This document shows positions 1-7,494 of a stretch of DNA of 55,452 bases, piece after piece (position 1 is the stretch's first letter; each line of letters opens with the position of its first letter). The notes under the pieces were generated by a model that was given only the letters and a program-made list of their open reading frames with translations, was not told the DNA's origin and did not search any database. This stretch comes from JAAYBQ01 sp035403465 (GTDB lineage Bacteria > Spirochaetota > UBA4802 > UBA5550). The position numbers and the translations under genes are program-made. The stretch lies in the NCBI GenBank assembly GCA_035403465.1, contig DAONFG010000021.1, positions 1 through 55,452 on the forward strand. The letters are read 5' to 3'.

Positions 1-935
1 CAGATACCGGCGGATCCATACGGCAGCCGGCATCATTCTGCGGCGTAACAGGAATCAAGCCTACCTATGGACGTGTTTCCCGTTACGGGCTTGTGGCATA
101 CGCATCTTCCCTTGACCAGATCGGAACATTCGGACGCAGCGTTGATGACACAGCGGCACTTCTTGAAATAATCTCCGGCCATGACGCAAAGGACTCCACC
201 TCCATTAAACGTGATGTGGACATAAACGCATCAGCCCTTACCGGAAACGTAAAGGGTATGAAACTCGGTGTACCTGCAGAATACTTTAACGCCATAGACC
301 ATGAAACAAAATCAATCATCGAAAATAAAATTGAAGCGCTGAAAAATCTCGGCGCAGAAATAATCCCCATAAACCTCAAGTACACGCAGTATGCCATACC
401 GGTATACTACCTTATTGCAACTGCCGAGGCATCATCAAACCTGGCAAGGTATGACGGCGTAAAGTACGGCTACAGGTCTCCTGACACAAAAGACCTGGCA
501 AGCCTTTACCTGAAATCGCGCAGCCAGGGTTTCGGCAAAGAGGTCAAGCGCAGGATAATTATAGGGACCTTCTCGCTCAGTTCAGGTTATTACGACGCTT
601 ACTACGTAAAGGCGTTAAAAGGCCGGGCACTGCTGATCAACGACTTCAAAGAGGCATTCAGCAGGGTCGATGCGATAATCTCCCCTGTTACAACAACAAC
701 GGCGTTTAAAATCGGGCAGATGTCCAGCGACCCGCTGCAGATGTACATGTCGGACATCCTGACCATATCTGCAAACCTTGCAGGTATCCCGGGCATATCT
801 GTACCCGCAGGGCTGGACAGTTCAGGACTTCCAGTAGGCCTGCAGGTTATGGGGAACCATTTCATGGAACAGAAGATACTTGATGTTGCAAAAGCTGTGG
901 AGAACACGTGTGAAAAAATTTCTCCTGCCATATAG
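1..935 (+). CDS. gatA: Aspartyl/glutamyl-tRNA amidotransferase subunit A, 3' part (cut by window start)
   Basis: The frame is open from base 3 to the TAG at 933-935, so the 5' end lies outside the window. GatA is the glutaminase subunit of GatCAB, which amidates Glu-tRNA(Gln) and/or Asp-tRNA(Asn). The first visible residues, DTGGSIRQPASFCG, are the end of the amidase signature. The Ser in TGGSIRQ is the expected nucleophile of the Ser-cisSer-Lys triad; the Lys and the second Ser lie upstream of the window. The following stretch KPTYGRVSRYGLVAYASSLD is diagnostic of true GatA rather than a generic amidase. The C-terminus (AGIPGISVPAG, GLPVGLQVMG) is normal and complete. The next gene starts inside its last codons, so the two are probably co-transcribed. 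gatB and gatC are not visible. A second, non-GatA amidase lies at 27508-29001. Confidence 0.96.
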   Translation, partial: DTGGSIRQPASFCGVTGIKPTYGRVSRYGLVAYASSLDQIGTFGRSVDDTAALLEIISGHDAKDSTSIKRDVDINASALTGNVKGMKLGVPAEYFNAIDHETKSIIENKIEALKNLGAEIIPINLKYTQYAIPVYYLIATAEASSNLARYDGVKYGYRSPDTKDLASLYLKSRSQGFGKEVKRRIIIGTFSLSSGYYDAYYVKALKGRALLINDFKEAFSRVDAIISPVTTTTAFKIGQMSSDPLQMYMSDILTISANLAGIPGISVPAGLDSSGLPVGLQVMGNHFMEQKILDVAKAVENTCEKISPAI

Positions 936-1422
936 CATAATTATATCAATCCTGCTGAACGGCTGCGCTTCGAAAGGATCAATCATTGTTAAAAATGATA
1001 TTAAACTGCGCTGCAACCCGGTACTTACAGTACGCCCCGGAGAGGATGAAAATGCATATTCCGGGTTGACCCGCTATGAGACACAGCGTTTTTTCTGCAC
1101 TGAAGGCAGCACCAGGATTCACACGGCAATACTTGAAGCGGGAAGTACCGAAGCAATCAACGGCAACCTCTTTGAGGCCGAAACAATTTTTATGGAACTT
1201 AAAGAGACTGAAAAAAACGGCGCGGTTGAAAACAACCTGGCAATTATATACGAGCTGAAAGGAAAAAACAGCGCGGCATTTACAATGTACAGTTCTGCGC
1301 TGCTGCTAAGCCCCGACAACATGCTTTTTAAAAAAAACCTATACTGCTTTATATCGGACAGTGGACTCCAGTCCGATGCTAAAATTAAAAAAAAATGGAA
1401 ACAAATCAATGCTCAAAGATAA
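910..1422 (+). CDS. Predicted lipoprotein with TPR-like helical repeats
   Basis: This is a 170-residue protein if translated from GTG at 910, which has GGAGA seven bases upstream and overlaps the end of gatA by 26 bases. An in-frame ATG at 880 would give an extra, less signal-like N-terminus, so GTG is preferred. The N-terminus MKKFLLPYSIIISILLNGC is a lipoprotein signal with the lipidated Cys at about residue 19. Residues about 75-150 read as two or three helix pairs with TPR character (for example GNLFEAETIFMELKE and NNLAIIYELKGKNSAAFTMY). It is probably anchored to a membrane and used for protein-protein contact; no enzymatic motif is seen. It sits between gatA and moaA and overlaps moaA by 14 bases, which suggests a single transcript, although no functional link to either neighbour is evident. 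Confidence 0.78.
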   Translation: MKKFLLPYSIIISILLNGCASKGSIIVKNDIKLRCNPVLTVRPGEDENAYSGLTRYETQRFFCTEGSTRIHTAILEAGSTEAINGNLFEAETIFMELKETEKNGAVENNLAIIYELKGKNSAAFTMYSSALLLSPDNMLFKKNLYCFISDSGLQSDAKIKKKWKQINAQR

Positions 1423-2407
1423 GTTTTTACGCAACCACGATTACCTCCGGGTCTCAATCACCGACAAGTGCAACCTGAGATGCAGATACTGCATGCCGCC
1501 GGAGGGGATTGAATTCATGAAACATGACGAGATCCTCATGAATGAGGAATTCGTGCGGCTTATCAGCATCATGATTAAAATGGGTGTAAAAAAAGTCAGG
1601 TTCACAGGCGGGGAGCCGCTTGTACGCAGAGACTTTCAGAATATCATTTCCGAAACTCACAGGCTCCACCCCGAAGTTGAACTCTGCATAACAACAAACG
1701 GCGTTATACTCGGAGAACACATAGACCAGCTGAAAAAGCACGGGGTAACAAAGATAAACATCAGCATGGACACACTGTCGCCGCAGAGATTCATGGAACT
1801 CACCGGGCGTGACAGCTTTGCAGCAGTAAAGGCCAACCTGGAAAAAGTCCTGGCCTGCAACTGCTTTGACGTAAAGGTCAACGCGGTCCTCCTTAAAAAT
1901 ACGCTCGAGGAGCTGAAAGACTTTCTTGACTATTTCCAGGACAAGGATGCGACACTCAGATTCATCGAAAGGATGCCTGTGACAGAAGAGGATTCATTCA
2001 ACGAGTTTATCCCATCGGACAGGCTGGTTGAACTCCTGTCAGGTCTTGGCGATCTTAAGGCCGTCAGCGCTGAGGATCACGGTGTGGCAATGCGTTACGA
2101 TATGATCTATAACGGCAGCAGGATCAGGCTGGGGATCATTCCGCCGATGACACACAAGTTCTGCGCCTCATGCAACAGGCTCCGCATAACATCCGACGGG
2201 CACCTGAAGACCTGCCTCCATTCAGAGAGGCAATACGACCTGAAGGGTCCCTTACGGAACGGTGCAGCCGATGAAGAGATAATGGAGATTATTTCAAGGG
2301 CAGTGAAGGAGAAATGGGAGGGCCATAAAATGGAATGTTCGGCTGACAACGGCGGCTGCAGGGCTATCCACAGCGAGATAAAATCGATGTCAAGCGTGGG
2401 AGGCTGA
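1409..2407 (+). CDS. moaA: GTP 3',8-cyclase MoaA (molybdenum cofactor biosynthesis)
   Basis: MoaA is a radical-SAM enzyme that, with MoaC, converts GTP into cyclic pyranopterin monophosphate, the first step of molybdopterin synthesis. From ATG 1409 the protein is 332 residues, the normal length. The radical-SAM cluster motif CNLRCRYC gives C21, C25 and C28. The SAM-binding GGEP follows (FTGGEPLVRR). The second, substrate-side cluster is visible near the C-terminus as FCASCNRLRITSDGHLKTC. The protein ends in Gly-Gly, as MoaA does. Earlier in-frame ATGs (1361, 1376) would add a Lys-rich extension encoded over the lipoprotein gene and are less likely; the start at 1409 aligns with the family. 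No moaC, moaE or moeA is visible in the window. Its stop codon directly abuts the stop of the convergent gene at 2408. Confidence 0.96.
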   Translation: MLKDKFLRNHDYLRVSITDKCNLRCRYCMPPEGIEFMKHDEILMNEEFVRLISIMIKMGVKKVRFTGGEPLVRRDFQNIISETHRLHPEVELCITTNGVILGEHIDQLKKHGVTKINISMDTLSPQRFMELTGRDSFAAVKANLEKVLACNCFDVKVNAVLLKNTLEELKDFLDYFQDKDATLRFIERMPVTEEDSFNEFIPSDRLVELLSGLGDLKAVSAEDHGVAMRYDMIYNGSRIRLGIIPPMTHKFCASCNRLRITSDGHLKTCLHSERQYDLKGPLRNGAADEEIMEIISRAVKEKWEGHKMECSADNGGCRAIHSEIKSMSSVGG

Positions 2408-3226
2408 TCACCTGAACGCGGTAATTTTTCCGGATATATCATATCCCATGCGGCTGAAGAAGTGTACTGTTTCCCCCCTGACCCTGTTTCCAAAATTTTC
2501 CGGATTAAGCAGGTCAAGTTTTTTCATGATACTGCTCTCGACCTTCATGATCTGCACGGAACAGTAAAAATAACCCTCCCCTGAATCATCAGGTACTATG
2601 TAATGCCTGATAAGATAACCTCCGTCATTAAACACCCTCATCCCCAGCCTTGACACCTTTCCGCATGAAACATCAGTTTCAGTAAACACGGCATTGTTGT
2701 ATTCCACTGATGAATTGAAGCAGATTGTACCCATCCTGTTGTCTTTAATAATAAAGGATGACTGGTACTTTTCGGGGATTACAGCTGCAACCTGGTCAGG
2801 CAGAAACGTCCTGTCAGTGCATGACTTTACACTGAAACTTTCAAGTACCAGTTTTGCAACATTACCGCCGGTTATCGAATAGTACTTCATTCCCTTAAGC
2901 CCGGAACGGGCTGAAATCGTATTGAAGATTTTCAGCCGCGATGAATCAGTAGACCTGACTTTCAGGTATGCCTTTTCAACGATCACCACATCGTACCTGT
3001 CCCAGCTTGAAGGCAGCGCGCTTATGCCGAGGAATCCTGCAGTGTCAGCAACATTATATACAGCATTACCCTTCCCTTTCATGTAAACGAATGTCATGAT
3101 ATTATTATCTCGCAGCAGAGACTTCTCCTTTGCGGAAAAAATCACCGGGTTTGAGGATTGTACATAATCGAATGCGAACAAGGAAAAAACTAAAGTTATA
3201 AGCAGCGGTGCAGCCAGTTTATTCAT
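2408..3226 (-). CDS. Exported protein of unknown function, coupled to nrdG
   Basis: This 272-residue protein is not recognised. From ATG 3226 it begins MNKLAAPLLITLVFSLFAFD, a signal peptide or N-terminal membrane anchor. The start is chosen because ATG 3226-3224 overlaps the nrdG stop TGA as ATGA, with AGGGGG just upstream; the ATG at 3244 would give a worse signal. The remainder is mixed alpha/beta with several Cys (in SVKSCTDRTF, GTICFNSS, DVSCGK, YFYCSV), and no known catalytic motif was found. The ATGA overlap implies translational coupling to the ribonucleotide reductase activase. That is odd for an exported protein and may only mean operon sharing. No further membrane segments are seen. 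The family assignment is left open. Confidence 0.72.
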   Translation of the reverse strand: MNKLAAPLLITLVFSLFAFDYVQSSNPVIFSAKEKSLLRDNNIMTFVYMKGKGNAVYNVADTAGFLGISALPSSWDRYDVVIVEKAYLKVRSTDSSRLKIFNTISARSGLKGMKYYSITGGNVAKLVLESFSVKSCTDRTFLPDQVAAVIPEKYQSSFIIKDNRMGTICFNSSVEYNNAVFTETDVSCGKVSRLGMRVFNDGGYLIRHYIVPDDSGEGYFYCSVQIMKVESSIMKKLDLLNPENFGNRVRGETVHFFSRMGYDISGKITAFR

Positions 3227-3921
3227 ATCCCCCTCAGCAGGCACTTTTCGCTGAAGGCGGATCCTGCAGCCTGCATCTTTTTCATATATTCAACGGGATA
3301 AGGTGAAAGGATACTAAGAGAGGAATCAATCATCGGGTTCCTGTTGACAAACTGCTGCAGGTACCATGACTTGAAGCGACCGAAAAATTCGCCTGCCTTC
3401 ACGATATCATCGGCATCCACGAATCCCGGAACACACGTAGTCCTGACCTCGTACTCTATGCCTGAGGCTCTGAGCACGTCCAGCGTCTCCTTAACCCTGG
3501 TGCAATCCGCATTGACGCCTGTAGCCTTCCGGTATTTTTCAGGTGATGACTTGATGTCCACTGCAACATAATCGGCAAGTCGCGCAGAAATAATACCCGA
3601 AACAACTTCAGGCAGAAGCCCGTTGGTGTCCAGTTTTACAAGGAATCCTTTATCTTTAATTCTTCCGATAAAGTCTGCAAGGTCATTCTGAAGAGCCGGC
3701 TCGCCGCCGGTGATGGTAACCCCGTCGATCAGCCCCTTTCTTTTATCAAGAAATGCAAAGATTTCATCTTCCTTCATCTGTTCCAGGCTGCTGCTCCCCA
3801 GGGCCAGTTCCGGGTTGTGGCAGAACGGGCACCTCATGTTGCAGCCCCCGGTGAATATTACAGATGAAATCCTGCCGGGATAATCGACGAGGGAGGTCTT
3901 AGACAGCCCTCTTATATTCAT
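3223..3921 (-). CDS. nrdG: Anaerobic ribonucleotide reductase activating protein NrdG
   Basis: NrdG is the radical-SAM activase that places the glycyl radical on class III ribonucleotide reductase. The protein is 232 residues, with the cluster motif CNMRCPFC (C27, C31, C34) preceded by DYPGRISSVIFTGG and followed by HNPEL. The SAM contact TITGGEPALQ comes next. The length and the DYPG start match the longer NrdG-type activases. ATG 3921 lies inside the preceding 60-codon gene (23-base overlap) without an obvious Shine-Dalgarno, so translation is probably coupled. The overlap places the activase directly on the gene that encodes its own target, the glycyl-radical peptide. The operon order is nrdD, glycyl-radical peptide, nrdG, unknown exported protein. 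Confidence 0.93.
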   Translation of the reverse strand: MNIRGLSKTSLVDYPGRISSVIFTGGCNMRCPFCHNPELALGSSSLEQMKEDEIFAFLDKRKGLIDGVTITGGEPALQNDLADFIGRIKDKGFLVKLDTNGLLPEVVSGIISARLADYVAVDIKSSPEKYRKATGVNADCTRVKETLDVLRASGIEYEVRTTCVPGFVDADDIVKAGEFFGRFKSWYLQQFVNRNPMIDSSLSILSPYPVEYMKKMQAAGSAFSEKCLLRGI

Positions 3922-4081
3922 TGAAGGTATAGTTTAATTCATTAATTACTGTGTCGATTTTGTACTCAAGCCTCTGGGAAAACTCCTCCTGTTTCCCTTT
4001 ATTCCACTGGTTGACCGGCCTGAAATATCCCGCAACGCGTGAATAGATTTCAGCCTGGACTTTTAACTCCTTCTTTTCCAT
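3899..4081 (-). CDS. Stand-alone glycyl-radical domain of class III ribonucleotide reductase
   Basis: This 60-residue protein consists almost entirely of the segment that normally forms the C-terminus of NrdD. It contains YSRVAGYFRPVNQWNKGKQ followed by EEFSQR. RVxGY is the glycyl-radical motif, which makes Gly18 the predicted radical site; the tail (about residues 37-60) is an extra predicted helix. It starts at ATG 4081 with AGGAG eight bases upstream. It lies 36 bases after the nrdD stop and in the same frame, but two in-frame TAA codons (4118-4120 and 4103-4105) separate them, so this is not a simple frameshift. The preceding NrdD lacks the motif, so the two chains should assemble to give one enzyme, much as the free radical domain GrcA/YfiD complements pyruvate formate-lyase. 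This role is inference from sequence and context. Confidence 0.9.
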   Translation of the reverse strand: MEKKELKVQAEIYSRVAGYFRPVNQWNKGKQEEFSQRLEYKIDTVINELNYTFNEYKRAV

Positions 4082-4117
4082 ATTATGTCTCCTGTTAAAA
4101 AGTTAAAAATATCTGTT

Positions 4118-6136
4118 TTATATATCGACCTCTATCCCGTATTTCAATAGTTCTTCCGGGCTATGGTCGTAGGGACAGTATTTATGCTCGCCGGTCAAAT
4201 AACCGTGAATCGGGCAGATACTGAACGTGGGGGTTAGTGTAAAATATGGTAAAGCGTAACTTTCCGCTATCCGTCGCACAAGTGATTTAACAACTTCGAT
4301 ATCATCGATCTTTTCTCCCAGGAAAAGGTGCACTACTGTGCCGCCTGTAAATTTTGTCTGCAGGTCATCCTGGTGGTCAAGGACCTCGAAAAGGTCATCG
4401 GTATATGTCACAGGGAGGTGAACCGAGTTTGTGTAGTAGGGCTCGTTCTTTCCCGCTGTCTTTATATCAGGGTAGAGATTTTTGTCAGACCTGGCAAACC
4501 TGTATGTCACACCCTCGGCAGGGGTCGCTTCAAGGTTATAGAAGTGACCGGTCTCCTCCTGGTATTTCATGATCCTGTCGCGCATAAAGTCCAGAACCTT
4601 TATTGCAAAAGTCTTCCCTTCAATTGTAGAAATATCTGCGTTCAGAAAGTTTACACACGCCTCGTTCATTCCCACAAGTCCTATGGTCGAAAAATGGTTG
4701 CCCCAGTATTTCTTGTCGCGCTCAAATACGCCGGAAAGATAAAATTTTGTGTAAGGATACAGGTCGCTTACAGTAAAATTTTCAAGCGCCTTGCGTTTTA
4801 TCTCCAGGGAATTTTTTGCAAGCACCATGAGCTTTTCAAGTTCCGCGAAGAACTGTTCCTCTGTTTCGCACAGGTAACCCAGGCGCGGCAGGTTTACTGT
4901 TACAACACCTATACTGCCTGTAAGCGGGTTCGCGCCAAAGAGTCCGCCGCCCCGTTTTCTAAGTTCACGGTTATCAAGCCGGAGACGGCAGCACATGGAC
5001 CTTGCGTCTTCAGGATCCATGTCGGAATTTATGAAATTCGCGAAGTACGGGATGCCGTATTTGGCAGTCATCTCCCAAACCTTGTCAAGCTTGGGATTAT
5101 CCCACTCGAAGTCCTTTGATATATTATATGTGGGTATGGGAAATGTAAAAATCCTGTTCTTCGCGTCTCCCTCGGTGAGGCACTCGGCAAAGGCGGAGTT
5201 AAAAATGTCCATCTCCTTCTGGAAATCGCCGTATGTCCTGTCCATGAGTTCGCCGCCGATCACAACATAGTCAGATGCGACGGTTGACGGAGGTACAAGG
5301 TCAAGGGTCACATTTGTGAATGGGGTCTGGAATCCCACACGTGTCGGAATGTTCATGTTGAATACAAATTCCTGCAGCGACTGTTTGACGCCATCATAGT
5401 CAAGCCTGTCATAATATATAAAGGGCGCAAGGTATGTATCGAAATTTGCGAATGCCTGGGCGCCCGCGGATTCACCCTGCAGGGTGTAGAAAAAATTTAC
5501 TATCTGCCCCAGCGCGCTCCTGAAATGTTTTGCAGGTTTGCTCTCGACCTTTCCGGGAACGCCGCAGAATCCCTTTATCAGCAGGTCGTGAAGATCCCAG
5601 CCCACACAGTATGCAGAGAGCAGTCCAAGGTCATGAATGTGGAAATCTCCATTAACGTGTTTCTCGCGGATCTCGGGGGGATATATTCTTTCAAGCCAGT
5701 ACTTTGCTGTGATCGACGTGGATATATGATTGTTAAGCCCCTGGAGCGAGTAGCTCATGTTGCTGTTCTCGTTTACCCTCCAGTCAGACCTGTCGAGGTA
5801 ATTATCTATTAGCTCAAGGCCTTCGTTAAGAAGGTCCTTGCTCTCCCTGAGCCGCCTGTGCTGCTCCCTGTAAATAATAAATGCTTTAGCAACCTTGGCA
5901 TGCCCTCTTTCAATGAGCATCTTCTCGACAAGGTCCTGAACATTCTCAACAGTGGGGATCCTTCCGTCTTTATATACAATATTCAGAATATCAATAACCG
6001 AAGCTGCAGCAGTCTGGGCCATCTCCTTGCTTGTACCGCCAACAGCCTGAGCTGATTTAAAGATAGCATTGGTGATTTTTCCTGCATCAAAGGGAACAAC
6101 TCGACCATCCCTTTTCCTGATGTATGATATTTCCAT
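4118..6136 (-). CDS. nrdD: Anaerobic ribonucleoside-triphosphate reductase NrdD, catalytic part without glycyl-radical domain
   Basis: This is the 672-residue large chain of class III ribonucleotide reductase, which reduces NTPs to dNTPs under anoxia. An ATP-cone allosteric domain occupies about residues 1-97 (KRDGRVVPFDAGKI). The ten-stranded barrel follows, with candidate active-site cysteines C177 (SAYCVGWDL) and C382/C383 (RSMCCRLRLD). The C-terminus has SICPIHGYLTGEHKYCPYD: C641, H644 and C654, but Asp657 where the usual metal-site Cys would be. The chain then ends in a short tail at residue 672. The RVxGY glycyl-radical loop that should follow is absent and is supplied by the separate downstream gene. 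The start at ATG 6136 has AGGAAAAC upstream. No sequence problem is evident elsewhere in the gene. Confidence 0.95.
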   Translation of the reverse strand: MEISYIRKRDGRVVPFDAGKITNAIFKSAQAVGGTSKEMAQTAAASVIDILNIVYKDGRIPTVENVQDLVEKMLIERGHAKVAKAFIIYREQHRRLRESKDLLNEGLELIDNYLDRSDWRVNENSNMSYSLQGLNNHISTSITAKYWLERIYPPEIREKHVNGDFHIHDLGLLSAYCVGWDLHDLLIKGFCGVPGKVESKPAKHFRSALGQIVNFFYTLQGESAGAQAFANFDTYLAPFIYYDRLDYDGVKQSLQEFVFNMNIPTRVGFQTPFTNVTLDLVPPSTVASDYVVIGGELMDRTYGDFQKEMDIFNSAFAECLTEGDAKNRIFTFPIPTYNISKDFEWDNPKLDKVWEMTAKYGIPYFANFINSDMDPEDARSMCCRLRLDNRELRKRGGGLFGANPLTGSIGVVTVNLPRLGYLCETEEQFFAELEKLMVLAKNSLEIKRKALENFTVSDLYPYTKFYLSGVFERDKKYWGNHFSTIGLVGMNEACVNFLNADISTIEGKTFAIKVLDFMRDRIMKYQEETGHFYNLEATPAEGVTYRFARSDKNLYPDIKTAGKNEPYYTNSVHLPVTYTDDLFEVLDHQDDLQTKFTGGTVVHLFLGEKIDDIEVVKSLVRRIAESYALPYFTLTPTFSICPIHGYLTGEHKYCPYDHSPEELLKYGIEVDI

Positions 6137-6407
6137 ATTTGTTTTCCTGCTATACTAATAATAAAGCTCATGTTGTAACGTGCAGCAATAGTGCTGCTTT
6201 AATCCGGAAACGACGTTGAATGTATATGTAGGTAAGACCTGTAGTAATCATTATCAACTTTTCATGAGTTTGTATGAAATCGCACTTTAAGTCAATGAAA
6301 AAATATTATGTCTCACAAAAAAATCTAATAAAAATCTGCGGCTGACCGATAATATAAACAGAGTAGTATATTTTATTCACAATTGTGAAATAGTATCGGG
6401 GTTAACC
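6137..6407. other. Divergent intergenic region upstream of nrdD and the 6408 gene
   Basis: This 271-base, A+T-rich gap separates two divergent start codons and must hold promoters for both sides. It contains a small hairpin (GCAGCA at 6183-6188 with TGCTGC at 6193-6198) and a 14-base perfect palindrome at 6376-6389. I looked for paired NrdR-box-like sequences in front of nrdD and did not find convincing ones. No short gene is apparent. Confidence 0.5.
6376..6389. promoter_or_regulatory. 14-base perfect palindrome, possible operator
   Basis: The sequence TTCACAATTGTGAA is self-complementary and ends 18 bases before the start codon of the gene at 6408. Its position over a probable core promoter or leader suits a dimeric repressor site. 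The regulator is unknown; no regulator gene lies next to it. Confidence 0.4.
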
Positions 6408-6929
6408 ATGAAAAAAAGATTATTAACTTTATTCATAATACTCTTTGCGGCAGTTTTTTATATGAACAGTTTGTCAGCCGTGTCGGGCATACAGGCAGTG
6501 GAGACCATCAGGCTTTCCGATAGTGACATTCCTGAAGGATACCGGTACGGGATCATTCCTGATTTTGCATCCGGACTTCTTAAATCCAATCCATGGATGC
6601 TTGACCCTGGAGCAAAAAAGAAACTTGCACACCGCATATATCCCGGTGCAGAATATACAAAAATTTCATCCATACACATGACTATACTTGCCGCAAATGC
6701 AAATCCATACGGTGATGACATCGTATGCTACATCTTCATGTTCAATGATGAAAAATCAGCCAAAGAAGAGATGATCAAACTTAACGAATACACGGGATAC
6801 AACTCAGACAGATCGATTGTTCTCGAAAAGGGAAATATTGCAGTTTTTCTCTTTGTTGACAATACAAAGGACTACCCTCTTATCCAGGCCATATCAGAAT
6901 CCATCAAAATAAAAATGGATTCCATTTAA
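6408..6929 (+). CDS. Exported protein of unknown function
   Basis: This is a 173-residue protein with an N-terminal signal peptide (MKKRLLTLFIILFAAVFYMN, probable cleavage after SLSA near residue 25). The mature part has no Cys and no recognised catalytic motif. Alternating hydrophobic stretches (IHMTILAANANPYGDDIVCYIFMF, broken as IHMTILAA and DDIVCYIFMF) suggest a small alpha/beta domain. The one Cys lies in that second stretch. It starts at ATG 6408, preceded by GGGG and by the palindrome at 6376-6389. The next gene (GNAT) follows 53 bases later on the same strand. The localisation is fairly safe; the function is unknown. Confidence 0.7.
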   Translation: MKKRLLTLFIILFAAVFYMNSLSAVSGIQAVETIRLSDSDIPEGYRYGIIPDFASGLLKSNPWMLDPGAKKKLAHRIYPGAEYTKISSIHMTILAANANPYGDDIVCYIFMFNDEKSAKEEMIKLNEYTGYNSDRSIVLEKGNIAVFLFVDNTKDYPLIQAISESIKIKMDSI

Positions 6930-6982
6930 TATTGTTTAAAGAATCAGGAACTTTTTACGCATAACAGTCATCAGACGAATTT

Positions 6983-7492
6983 ATGGAAATAAGAAGAACA
7001 ACTCCCTCCGACATGGAAATTCTGCGCAGGTTGTGGAACAGGGCCATAAAATTCCAGCAGGAGGGCGGCTACCCGGTCTGGCCTGATTTTCCTGAAGGCC
7101 TTATATTTAAAGAGATGGACCAGGGACTTAACTTCAAGCTTACCTCGGGCGACAGGATCCTCTGCTGCTTTTCAATATCAATGAATGACCGTGCAATCTG
7201 GGGCGACAGGGACAGGGATGACGCCATTTATATACACCGGGGTGTAACCGCTCCTGAATTCCGCGGCCTGGGACTGACGCGTTTTGTTTTTGAATGGGCG
7301 CGCGTCAAGGCAAAACTTCTCGGAAGGAAATACATCCGCATTGACACATGGGGAAGCAACAAGCACCTGATAGACTATTATATACGTGCAGGATTCAAGC
7401 TGACCGGGTACAGGCAGATGGGTGAAACTCCCGGGCTGATGGAACACTACAACAACCTGAACCTTGCCCTCTTCGAAACAGAGGTGGACTGA
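6983..7492 (+). CDS. GNAT-family N-acetyltransferase
   Basis: This is a 169-residue single-domain GNAT protein that would transfer an acetyl group from acetyl-CoA to an amine or a protein N-terminus. The acetyl-CoA-binding motif A is visible as VTAPEFRGLGLTRFVFEWA (R/Q-x-x-G-x-G/A type). It is followed by motif B, DTWGSNKHLIDYYIRAGF, which ends in the usual YxRxGF-like element. The N-terminal IRRTTPSDMEIL is the typical start of the fold. The substrate cannot be inferred. The start at ATG 6983 lacks a strong Shine-Dalgarno but matches the family start. It converges on the rRNA methyltransferase gene with a 2-base gap. Confidence 0.88.
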   Translation: MEIRRTTPSDMEILRRLWNRAIKFQQEGGYPVWPDFPEGLIFKEMDQGLNFKLTSGDRILCCFSISMNDRAIWGDRDRDDAIYIHRGVTAPEFRGLGLTRFVFEWARVKAKLLGRKYIRIDTWGSNKHLIDYYIRAGFKLTGYRQMGETPGLMEHYNNLNLALFETEVD

Positions 7493-7494
7493 TC

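Noticed and set aside
880..909. ATG 880 as the start of the lipoprotein
   Set aside because: It would place ten charged/polar residues before the signal peptide; GTG 910 has the better site.
3899..4120. Possibility that nrdD is broken by one sequencing error
   Set aside because: The two parts share a frame but have two separate in-frame stops and a proper ribosome-binding site between them.
4328..5119. 263-codon open frame on the plus strand
   Set aside because: It is antisense to well-conserved nrdD coding sequence; its product is Cys/Val-rich with no motif.
6137..6407. NrdR boxes upstream of nrdD
   Set aside because: No pair of sites close to the NrdR consensus could be found by reading.
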